Source: Bacteroidota bacterium (GTDB lineage Bacteria > Bacteroidota > Bacteroidia > UBA4408). Taken from it: a DNA stretch of 64,000 bases. Where the stretch lies: NCBI GenBank assembly GCA_963169745.1, contig CAUJCU010000024.1, positions 16,842 to 80,841 on the forward strand. Reading direction: 5' to 3'. Below the pieces are notes generated by a model, which saw nothing but the letters and a program-made list of their open reading frames with translations, searched no databases and was not told where the DNA came from. Every line of letters begins with the position of its first letter. The stretch's first letter is position 1. The position numbers and the translations under genes were made by a program. This document shows, piece by piece, positions 53,601 to 61,060 of the stretch.

Positions 53601-54125
53601 TCACTTTTTCTTAGTGTAAATTTTCAGTCTAGTGTAAATAAGTAAAGAGGTAAAAAGAACGCCAAATATTATTCCCGAAAGAGAGTTCAAATCTTCCACT
53701 TTATTTTGGAATAAATCAGTAATAGCAAAAATAATTCCGAGTATCCCGATTACGAGTAAGCTGTAATAAGCCCCATTCTGCATAATTTCAAAATCTCTAT
53801 CGGGTTTTTTGTAAGATGTTGGGGGTGGTGGAGTCTTAGCCCTCGATTTATACTTATAAGCCGTTCCATATTTTCTCCCTTTCCCTTCATTGTATTTGGG
53901 GTCAATGGTATACCCCCCAGACAGTAGGTTTAAATCGTATTTTCTTTTATTGTGCTGATTGCCTAAAGTTTGGTATGCTTCATTTATGTCACGAATAAAC
54001 CAGTTTGCATTTGGATCCCGATTCATATCAGGATGGTATTTTATGGCCATTTTGCGATAAGCCCTTTTTATTTGGTTTGTTGTGGCATCACGCTCAATTC
54101 CAAGTATTTTATAGTAGTCTTTCAA
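53601..54125 (-). CDS. membrane-bound J-domain (DnaJ-like) protein
   Basis: 174 residues. N-terminal J domain (~1-65): DYYKILGIERDATTNQIKRAYRKMAIKYHPDMN with the essential HPD motif (~31-33). A polar linker (~70-110, Pro-rich) leads to two membrane helices (~118-137 YSLLVIGILGIIFAITDLF and ~148-165 LSGIIFGVLFTSLLIY). There are no Gly/Phe, zinc-finger or substrate-binding domains, so it is a type III J-protein likely recruiting DnaK to the membrane. It converges with lon; no functional link is implied beyond position. Confidence 0.9.
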   Translation of the reverse strand: MKDYYKILGIERDATTNQIKRAYRKMAIKYHPDMNRDPNANWFIRDINEAYQTLGNQHNKRKYDLNLLSGGYTIDPKYNEGKGRKYGTAYKYKSRAKTPPPPTSYKKPDRDFEIMQNGAYYSLLVIGILGIIFAITDLFQNKVEDLNSLSGIIFGVLFTSLLIYTRLKIYTKKK

Positions 54126-54265
54126 GCGCTAATAATATTTAGTAGGGTTCTTTAGCCGAAAAATGATGAGAGCAAAAACTTTTTTTCATCAATTTATCTT
54201 ACGAAAATAAAGAACTAAAGGTTTATTCAGCTATTTTTCTTTTTTTTGTTGTGTAAAAAAAGCAA

Positions 54266-54985
54266 GTGATAAAGAAACTGTCTATAATTATTCCGGCTTA
54301 TAATGAGGGTGCAACTATTCATTTTATATTGGATAAGGTGCGCCAGGTAAACCTTATACAGCAAATTGAGAAAGAAGTTATTATTGTTAACGATGCCTCT
54401 AAAGACCATACCCGTGATGCCATAGAATCTTATATTAAACAATATGGAAAAAGTCTTAACATCATTTTACATAATCAAGAAAAAAATCAGGGCAAAGGAG
54501 CTGCTATTCACAAAGGAATTGAATTAGCTAGCGGAGAATATCTAATTATTCAAGATGCCGATTTGGAGTATGACCCAGAAGAGTTTAATATTTTATTAAA
54601 GCCTGTTATTGATGGTTATGCTGATGTTGTATATGGTTCTCGTTTTATGGGAGGGAACGCACATCGGATTTTGTTTTTTTGGCACACCATCGGCAATCGA
54701 TTCCTTACCTTTTTAAGCAACATGTTTACCAACCTAAATCTTACGGATATGGAAACCTGCTATAAACTTATAGATGCCTCTATTGCTAAGCGGTTAAAGC
54801 TTAAAGAAAAGCGCTTTGGTTTTGAACCCGAGGTAACTGCCAAAATAGCCAAAGTACCCAAAATAAGAATTTATGAGGTAGGCATTTCTTATTATGGACG
54901 AACGTATGAAGAAGGAAAAAAAATTGGAGCAATAGATGGTTTTAGAGCTATATACTGCATTTTCAGATACAACCTATTTTCCTGA
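54266..54985 (+). CDS. GT2 family glycosyltransferase, polyprenyl-phosphate sugar synthase-like
   Basis: 239 residues, GTG start at 54266 placing MIKKLSIIIPAYNEG at the start as in the family. GT-A fold with VIIVNDASKDHT, NQGKGAAIHKGI, IIQDADLEYDPEEF (catalytic Asp pair), VVYGSRFMGG, TDMETCYKL and KRFGFEPEV. This pattern matches the DPM/dolichyl-phosphate-mannose-synthase-like group, which makes lipid-linked sugar donors on the cytoplasmic face. No C-terminal membrane domain, so a soluble/peripheral form. The sugar is not readable. A link to DUF2723 protein glycosylation is inference. Confidence 0.9.
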   Translation: MIKKLSIIIPAYNEGATIHFILDKVRQVNLIQQIEKEVIIVNDASKDHTRDAIESYIKQYGKSLNIILHNQEKNQGKGAAIHKGIELASGEYLIIQDADLEYDPEEFNILLKPVIDGYADVVYGSRFMGGNAHRILFFWHTIGNRFLTFLSNMFTNLNLTDMETCYKLIDASIAKRLKLKEKRFGFEPEVTAKIAKVPKIRIYEVGISYYGRTYEEGKKIGAIDGFRAIYCIFRYNLFS

Positions 54986-55018
54986 GCATTTTCAAAATGG
55001 ACCAGATAATGGATTTAA

Positions 55019-55480
55019 TTACTCAAATTTTAGTGTTCCATATTGCCAGTAATTACCGGGTGCAGCAATAGCAATTTTAGTATTTGAGAAATAACTAAAG
55101 GCAAGCCTTTTAAATAATATTTCTTGGTCGTGGTCAAGTCCGCTTAAACAATATAAGTAGGCAACCACAGTACCATCAGCTCTAAAATATATTCTGTTGT
55201 AATTGGAACCAGATAAAATATTCAACCCATTTTGTTTAAGTGTCCGGTTAAACTGGTGCAACAAATTTGTCCAGCATTTTTTCCATTCTTCTTCACGCCC
55301 TTTAAACAAATAAGTTTCAGAAGTCATATTGCTATATGCCAACATATATCCCTCTTGCATCAATTGCTTGTCGGCATCTGTCAAGGTGTTGCTGTCAGGT
55401 AGCATTTGAAATACAATTTGAGCCTGACTTATTTGCACATATCCCCATCCAAAAAATAAAAATAAAATAAATTTATACAT
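55019..55480 (-). CDS. exported protein of unknown function
   Basis: 153 residues with a signal peptide (~1-20, MYKFILFLFFGWGYVQISQAQ). The mature part is compact (~130 residues), mixed alpha/beta, with two Cys (in EEWKKCWTNLLHQFN and LYCLSGLDHDQE) that could pair. The C-terminal half (NYNRIYFRADGTVVAYLYCLSG) is beta-like. No family recognised; probably periplasmic. It lies between two oppositely oriented genes and has its own transcription unit. Confidence 0.7.
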   Translation of the reverse strand: MYKFILFLFFGWGYVQISQAQIVFQMLPDSNTLTDADKQLMQEGYMLAYSNMTSETYLFKGREEEWKKCWTNLLHQFNRTLKQNGLNILSGSNYNRIYFRADGTVVAYLYCLSGLDHDQEILFKRLAFSYFSNTKIAIAAPGNYWQYGTLKFE

Positions 55481-55574
55481 ACTACATTAGAAATAGAGAT
55501 TGGTAGGAATTCGATTGTAAAAATATTCTTATTTTTACCAAATGTAATGTGTTTTAAAGTAAGAAATTCATTGT

Positions 55575-56531
55575 ATGCAAGTAAATCAGGCTGATCGTAA
55601 ACCCATAGCCTTAGTTGGAGCAGGGGGGGCAATAGCCAACAGTATGCTGCCACTGCTTTTGAAGAATCAAGAAAAGCTACGTTTGATTTCACGTACCCCT
55701 AAGCCCTATAATGGTGTTGAGGTAGTACAAGCTGATGCTACGAAAAGCAAAGAACTAACAAAGGCTTTAAAAGATTGTAAAATTGCAATCATATTAATAG
55801 GTTTAGAATATCATTCCTCAATATGGGAAAAACAATGGCCCCATATTATGGATAACTGCATAACAGCTTGCATTAACAATAATATACCCATGATTTTTTT
55901 TGATAATGTTTATATGTATGGCTTGGTTGAAGGTGAAATGATAGAATCAACTCCTTTTAACCCCTGCAGTAGAAAAGGTGAGATCAGAGCTAATATTGCC
56001 TCCTACTTATTGCAACAAATCAAAAAAAATAATATTCGTGCAAGTATAGCCCGGTCGGCCGATTTTTATGGCCCGCACTCTAAAAATTCGAGTATGCTAT
56101 ACCAACTTGTTTTTAAAAATCTTTTAGTCAGTAAAAATGCACAATGGCTTGTAAATTCTCATGTTCAGCATGCTTTTAGTTATACAACCGATTTGGCACA
56201 AGGTTTATATATGTTAAGTCAAGATTTAACTACTTTGGGACAAACCTGGCACTTGCCCACATGTTCTACACCTCTTACCGGACATCAAATAATAGAAGAG
56301 GCTGCCCGTTACCTCTCTGTCAATAATAATTACTTTGTTTTAAGCCGCTGGATGGTAAAAAGCTATGGTTGGTTTAATCCAACAATAAAAGAGTTGTATG
56401 AAATGCTATACCAATACGAACAACCGTATTTGTTTAGTTCTAAAAAATTTGAGAATTACTTTAATTATAATCCTGTTTCATATACCCAGGGGATTCACGA
56501 AACTTTAGAATTTCTGAAAAGGGGATCTTGA
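55575..56531 (+). CDS. NAD(P)-binding epimerase/dehydratase-like (atypical SDR)
   Basis: 318 residues. Rossmann motif at the N-terminus, ALVGAGGAIANSMLPLL (GxGGxI type), then VEVVQADATKS and AIILIGLEYHS. The classical SDR YxxxK is not visible: the corresponding segment is DNVYMYGLVEGE, with Leu or Glu where Lys would fall. RSADFYGPHS and the C-terminal QGIHETLEFL match NAD-dependent epimerase-like proteins. It may be a reductase or a non-catalytic NAD(P)-binding protein. Its 3' end overlaps the converging ABC ATPase gene by 37 bp. Confidence 0.85.
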   Translation: MQVNQADRKPIALVGAGGAIANSMLPLLLKNQEKLRLISRTPKPYNGVEVVQADATKSKELTKALKDCKIAIILIGLEYHSSIWEKQWPHIMDNCITACINNNIPMIFFDNVYMYGLVEGEMIESTPFNPCSRKGEIRANIASYLLQQIKKNNIRASIARSADFYGPHSKNSSMLYQLVFKNLLVSKNAQWLVNSHVQHAFSYTTDLAQGLYMLSQDLTTLGQTWHLPTCSTPLTGHQIIEEAARYLSVNNNYFVLSRWMVKSYGWFNPTIKELYEMLYQYEQPYLFSSKKFENYFNYNPVSYTQGIHETLEFLKRGS

Positions 56532-57277
56532 TTTTGGTAGTTGAATAGTGCTGTAACATCTATTTGTGATTTTCTGTGGCTGCTCATATCATCTTCAATA
56601 ACACCATTTTTTAAAATCAACAAACGATTTCCGTAATGGGCTGCTTCATGCATATTGTGAGTAACCATTAAGGCAATTAGATTTTTTTTAGCAATTATTT
56701 CCGAAGCGTTGTCCATAAGCATTTGAGATGACTTAGGGTCTAAAGCAGCAGTAGGTTCATCCATCAACAAAACTTGAGCACGGCTTAGTGTTGCCATAAC
56801 CAGGGTAAGCACTTGCCTTTGTCCGCCCGACAATACACCCATTTTTTGTTCGGTTTTATTTTCAAGACCTAACTTTAGCTCGGCAATGTGTTGTTTTACC
56901 ATATCTCTAAAACTCTTGGTGATGCCAAATTTTAGGGTTTTGGAATGGTTTCGCAAGTATGCTAAGCGCATATTTTCCATAACCGTTAAATCAGACACGG
57001 TTCCTTGTAACGGATTTTGAAATATACGAGCTACCTGTGCACTTCTTTGATAGGCTTTAAGCTTCTGAACCTCTTTGCCATCTATTAATATATGGCCTTC
57101 ATCAGGGCTTAATGAGCCGGCTATAAGATTGAGTATGGTTGACTTTCCGGAACCATTAGGGCCTATAATAAGTGTAAATTCTGAGGGGCTAAAACTTATA
57201 CTGAGGGGTTTTAATACCGAAATTTTTTGACCCGAAAAATCAACAAAAGACTTTGATATATTTTGGAACTCAAGCAT
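56495..57277 (-). CDS. ABC transporter ATP-binding protein
   Basis: 260 residues. Walker A IGPNGSGKST (~39-48), Q-loop near ARIFQNPLQGT, signature LSGGQRQ (~148), Walker B VLLMDEPTAALDP, His switch VTHNMHEAAHYG. Closest in style to ATPases of the branched-chain/tryptophan-tyrosine-type ABC importers (TrpXYZ-like). It starts 7 bp after the restored stop of the permease gene, so the two are an operon. The 3' end overlaps the converging epimerase-like gene by 37 bp. Confidence 0.93.
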   Translation of the reverse strand: MLEFQNISKSFVDFSGQKISVLKPLSISFSPSEFTLIIGPNGSGKSTILNLIAGSLSPDEGHILIDGKEVQKLKAYQRSAQVARIFQNPLQGTVSDLTVMENMRLAYLRNHSKTLKFGITKSFRDMVKQHIAELKLGLENKTEQKMGVLSGGQRQVLTLVMATLSRAQVLLMDEPTAALDPKSSQMLMDNASEIIAKKNLIALMVTHNMHEAAHYGNRLLILKNGVIEDDMSSHRKSQIDVTALFNYQNQDPLFRNSKVS

Positions 57278-57284
57278 ACAAGAA

Positions 57285-58149
57285 TTAATTTTTAGTAAAA
57301 CGAAATCGGGAAAGCGATAAAAAAACTAAAACAAGCACCGCGGTAAACAATTTAACATAAACCTGATTTATACCCTGAACCAGTATAAAAGCAATAAACA
57401 AACGATACAAAAGCGTAGCAGCCATAACGAGTAATACAGGAGTCAATACGGCACTTTTTGATGTTTTTTGTGGTTAATGAATCGGCCATCATAACACTGG
57501 CCAGTCCGGCAATTACAATCCCTACACCCATATTAATATCAGCAAAACCTTGCAACTGTGTTACCAAACAGCCGCTTAAAGCCACTAAAGCATTGCTTAT
57601 AGCCAATCCGGCTGTTTTTATGTAATTTGGATTAATACCCTGCGCTTCTACCATATCTTCATTGCTTCCGGTAGCACGCATGGTTAGACCCCAATCGGTT
57701 TTTAACAAGGCGCTAACACATAATACTATGAGCAAGGCAATAGCTAAAATTAGGAGTAAATTATAAAAAATAAAGTGAGGCTTATTTACCGAAGTAAAAA
57801 TAGAGGAAGCATTAACAAGCGGAATATTGCTCTTTTGCATAATCAACAAATTGCAGGAGTATAGTGCAGTCATTACTAAGATACCGGATAACAGGGCATT
57901 TACCTTTAGTTGTGTGTGAATAATACCGGTAATACTTCCGGCCAGTGCTCCTGCAGGCAAAATAAGTAAAGTGGCCCAATAAGGGTTTACGTGCTGCGTA
58001 GCCATAACAGCAAATAATGTAGCTCCTAAAGTAAAACTACCATCAGTAGTAATATCAGGAATATTAAAAATTTTAGCCGACAGAAAAATACCTAAAGCCA
58101 TAGGTACAAAGGCCAAGCCTAGTAAAATGGCCATTATATAAAAATCCAT
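57285..58149 (-). pseudogene. ABC transporter permease (TrpY/branched-chain type), frameshifted near its 3' end
   Basis: Membrane permease with the family start MDFYIMAILLGLAFVPMALG, FNIPDITTDGSFTLGA and GFADINMGVGIVIAGLASVMMADSL. The uninterrupted frame ends at 57352 with a hydrophilic, Cys-rich tail (IDSCITRYGCYAFVSFVYCF) unlike a permease. Shifting frame in the 6-A (57464-57469) or 5-A (57455-57459) tract of the coding strand restores a normal hydrophobic end, SAVLTPVLLVMAATLLYRLF and LVQGINQVYVKLFTAVLVLV, ending at TAA 57285-57287, 7 bp before the ATPase ATG. Restored length is about 287 residues. It could be a sequencing error, a true mutation, or slippage. No substrate-binding protein gene is next to it. 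Confidence 0.88.
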
Positions 58150-58289
58150 ACTGCTCTAATTAAGTTATACAAAATAGCACATTTCTGCTCAAATAACCCA
58201 AAAAATACGCTGATACTCCGGCTATATTCCAAAAAATTGGCTTAATTTTTGTGATAAAAAAAATAGGTTTACCTTTGATTTATAATAAT

Positions 58290-58754
58290 ATGAACATGAA
58301 AAAACTCTTTTTTACTTTTTTGACTTTATGTATGGCTTTGAGCATTCAGGCTCAAGAGAAAAAAGCTTACTACTATGGAAAGAAGATTGATGCCTCTAAT
58401 GCCCGCCCTGCCAATGCTGTGCCTCGGTTACTTGCAAATAAAGATACCATTCCGGTAAAAGTGGAAGGTAAAATTTTAGATGTATGCCAAAAAAAAGGTT
58501 GCTGGATGATGATGGAAACTACCCAAGGGGAGAAAATGCGTATTCGTTTTAAAGATTATGATTTTTTTGTGCCTAAGGATTGTGCCGGAAAAACGGCTGT
58601 TATTGATGGAATTGCTTACAATGATGTAACTAGTGTAGAAGATTTGCGACATTATGCTGCCGATGCAAAAAAGTCGAAGGAGGAAATAGAAAAAATTACT
58701 GAACCAGAAAAAAGTGCTGCTTTTGAAGCCGAAGGAGTTATTATTTATGAATAA
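58290..58754 (+). CDS. DUF4920-family exported protein
   Basis: 154 residues from ATG 58290 (58296 is the next Met; a GTG at 58251 would add residues before the signal). Signal peptide MKKLFFTFLTLCMALSIQAQ. The mature part is an OB-like beta domain with VKVEGKILDVCQKKGCWMMM, RIRFKDYDFFVPKDCAGK and GIAYNDVTSVEDLRHYA, matching the DUF4920 family of periplasmic proteins; the Cys pair (CQKKGC) may bind metal. Its end overlaps the cytochrome c gene by 8 bp, so the two are translationally linked. Confidence 0.85.
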   Translation: MNMKKLFFTFLTLCMALSIQAQEKKAYYYGKKIDASNARPANAVPRLLANKDTIPVKVEGKILDVCQKKGCWMMMETTQGEKMRIRFKDYDFFVPKDCAGKTAVIDGIAYNDVTSVEDLRHYAADAKKSKEEIEKITEPEKSAAFEAEGVIIYE

Positions 58755-59199
58755 AATTGCACTTGTTTTTATTGCCATTTTGGGTTTAACCACTTTTATA
58801 ACAGGAAAAATGACACCTGTTACTACGGCTATGGCTGACACTAACGCAATAAACCCTAATGGGAGTAGTGAGCTGTCATTACTTATGCGACAAATGCATA
58901 GTCATGCTGCAGAAGCGCGTGCCGCTGTTGCCGAAAAAAGAAATGTGGCTTATCCGGCTGCATTTTTAGCTATAAATACAGCACAGCCAACAGATGATGA
59001 AACGAAGAATGAACATTTTGAAGGGTTCTCAAAAGCTTACTTACAAATGTTGGATAACTATATAGCTTCTACTGATGAAAACCGGATTAAAAATTACAAT
59101 GCTGTTGTATATAGCTGCTTATCGTGTCACAGCAGCCATTGCCCGGGGCCTGTTCCAAAAATAAAAAAATTGTTACTGCCCGAGGTGTTTACTGATTAA
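58747..59199 (+). CDS. exported monoheme cytochrome c-like protein
   Basis: 150 residues from ATG 58747; a start at 58714 lies within the DUF4920 gene and has no signal peptide at its N-terminus. Signal/anchor ~1-30. The heme-binding CLSCH motif lies at 124-128, followed by SSHCPGP with a further Cys132. The upstream region is helical (LLMRQMHSHAAEARAA, FSKAYLQMLDNYI). The architecture, a C-terminal CxxCH on a helical body, resembles small periplasmic cytochromes. Coupled to DUF4920 by an 8-bp overlap. Redox partner unknown. Confidence 0.85.
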   Translation: MNKIALVFIAILGLTTFITGKMTPVTTAMADTNAINPNGSSELSLLMRQMHSHAAEARAAVAEKRNVAYPAAFLAINTAQPTDDETKNEHFEGFSKAYLQMLDNYIASTDENRIKNYNAVVYSCLSCHSSHCPGPVPKIKKLLLPEVFTD

Positions 59200-59229
59200 T
59201 CTCTATAAAGGAGTATGTATCACACCTTG

Positions 59230-59466
59230 CTACTCTTCACTAACTTCGGCACGCTTGGGTAATAGTTTGTCTCTAAAAAAAATCATATCTTCTTTATCAC
59301 AAATGATGTAAGCTATTGCATGATTTTTTTCGTTAACAGTTTCATAACCCGACTTAGCTTTATACTTTGTATTGGCGCTTATAAATTCGGTTAAATGCAC
59401 CGTATGATGTTGGGCATACTCTAAAGCCTCATCGCCATAAAAATCCCATATTAATTTAACTTTCAC
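59230..59466 (-). CDS. small conserved-looking protein, function unknown
   Basis: 78 residues, no signal peptide or membrane segment. Mixed alpha/beta: MKVKLIWDFYGDEALEYAQ, HHTVHLTEFI, then AIAYIICDKEDMIFFRDKLLP. The HHTVHL segment resembles a short conserved His motif seen in small Bacteroidota proteins, but I cannot name the family. It shares strand with the TIGR01777-type gene 32 bp upstream and is likely co-transcribed. Confidence 0.6.
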   Translation of the reverse strand: MKVKLIWDFYGDEALEYAQHHTVHLTEFISANTKYKAKSGYETVNEKNHAIAYIICDKEDMIFFRDKLLPKRAEVSEE

Positions 59467-59498
59467 TGTATCTTGTTTTAACGAAATTCAAAGGTATT

Positions 59499-60404
59499 TT
59501 ATTTTTTAAGTAAATTTTGAAGAGCACTTTTTAAATCAGGAAATTGAAACGTATAGCCTGCAGCACAAATTTTTTGACATGAAACAGCAGTACCTTCCAG
59601 TACAGCTTGAGAGGCTTCACCTAAAATTTTTTTAAGTAAAAAAGACGGTACATTGGGAAGCCATAAAGGGCGTTTTAATATTTGCCCTAATAATTGAGTA
59701 AACTGTTTGTTGCTTACAGATTGCGGGCTTACGGCATTATATATCCCTTTTAAGTGAGGTGTATTTAAGCCATAAGTAAATAATTGCACAGCATCCTGAA
59801 TATGAATCCAAGGCATGTATTGCTTTCCAGAGCCTAAGGCAGCACCCATAAAAAATTGTACCGATTTTTTCATGGGCACAAGAGCTCCTCCCTGATTTGA
59901 TAAAACAACGCCCAGCCTATAACAGAGCACCCTTTGGGCTATCTGCTCTTTTTCAAAATCAAAAGCTGCATGCTCCCAATGTTTGACTAAAGTTGCCATG
60001 TAGCCTTTACCCGGGGCTTCATTTTCAATATGCACGTGCTGTTGATCAGAAGTGTCATAATATCCTACTGCTGAGGCAGAAATAAAAGTTTGTATTTTTT
60101 GATTTTCTTTTATCAGGGTTTGGAGCAGTAATTTTGCAGCCCCAATACGACTGTTTTCCAACTCTATTTTTCTTTTGTTGCTCCACCGTTTTGCAATGAT
60201 ATTGGCTCCTGAAAGATGAATAATATGACTTATTCCTTTAATGGCTTGTGGATCTATCATATTAAGATCGGGATTCCATCTATATACATTTTCTGCATTT
60301 GGATTTCGGGATAAAAAACGGATTTGATACTGGGTTTTTAACTTTTCGGCCAGGGGCTTTGCAATTAAGCCACCTGCTCCGGTTATTAAGACTATTTCCT
60401 TCAT
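59499..60404 (-). CDS. TIGR01777-family NAD(P)-binding epimerase-like protein (SDR39U1-like)
   Basis: 301 residues. Rossmann start VLITGAGGLIAKPLAEKL, then YRWNPDLNMIDPQAIKG, HIIHLSGANI, the family hallmark RWSNKRKIELENSRI, ISASAVGYY, the VLSNQGGALVPMKK segment and PWIHIQDAV. The C-terminal DUF1731-like part includes LKRPLWLPNVPSFLLKKILGE. Biochemical role not known. It lies 21 bp after the thioesterase gene on the same strand. Confidence 0.93.
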   Translation of the reverse strand: MKEIVLITGAGGLIAKPLAEKLKTQYQIRFLSRNPNAENVYRWNPDLNMIDPQAIKGISHIIHLSGANIIAKRWSNKRKIELENSRIGAAKLLLQTLIKENQKIQTFISASAVGYYDTSDQQHVHIENEAPGKGYMATLVKHWEHAAFDFEKEQIAQRVLCYRLGVVLSNQGGALVPMKKSVQFFMGAALGSGKQYMPWIHIQDAVQLFTYGLNTPHLKGIYNAVSPQSVSNKQFTQLLGQILKRPLWLPNVPSFLLKKILGEASQAVLEGTAVSCQKICAAGYTFQFPDLKSALQNLLKK

Positions 60405-60425
60405 TTTCAGTACCCGGCTTAGCGT

Positions 60426-60857
60426 TTAAAACTCGGCTAATTTTATAAGGTTTGAGTTCCCTTTTGCCAACAAACGGCTTTTATCGTTATTCCAAATTTC
60501 GCATTCGGCATTAATAATTTGTCTTCCTTTTTTTACGATACGGGCATTCACTTTAATATACTCGTTTATTCGGGCAGGAGCAAAATAGTCAATGGTAATA
60601 TTTACGGTTCTGTATGAAGCTCCTGCACCCAATGAAAAAACAGCGGCTCCTATAGAGTCGTCAACAATAGCTGCTGTAGCTCCGCCATGTAGGGTTTGTA
60701 AAGGATTGGTCATTTCTTCGCGCACTAAATATTGCAAGCACAGTTCTCCCTCCTCAACCGAAATAAGGGTGGGGTTTAGCCAGCGCATTAAGGGTGATAT
60801 AGATGCTGAGGCATCTTTCCCTATTTGTGATTTTAAATAAGCAACTACTTCATTCAT
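60426..60857 (-). CDS. PaaI-family hotdog thioesterase
   Basis: 143 residues. Single hotdog domain: NPLQTLHGGATAAIVDDSIGAAVF (the HGG turn and the Asp used in the PaaI family), then YRTVNITIDYFAPARINEYI. It hydrolyses acyl-CoA or aryl-CoA thioesters; the substrate is unknown. First gene of a short minus-strand series with the TIGR01777 and 78-residue genes. The 200 bp upstream to the aconitase gene show nothing I can interpret. Confidence 0.9.
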   Translation of the reverse strand: MNEVVAYLKSQIGKDASASISPLMRWLNPTLISVEEGELCLQYLVREEMTNPLQTLHGGATAAIVDDSIGAAVFSLGAGASYRTVNITIDYFAPARINEYIKVNARIVKKGRQIINAECEIWNNDKSRLLAKGNSNLIKLAEF

Positions 60858-61060
60858 ACAAAATTTGGTTTAATCAAGGTATTGTTTTGCATAAAATAAA
60901 ACAGTAAAGGATTGATTGATTCCTCTTTTCTCCTTCAGAAACAAAGGTGCCATAGTATGTTCAACTGTGCCTACAGGAACATTCTTTTTCGTCATACTTT
61001 TTAGCGAAAACATAAAAATTTCTCTTTTTGGAGCTTGATATTAAAATAAAAACGTCACTA

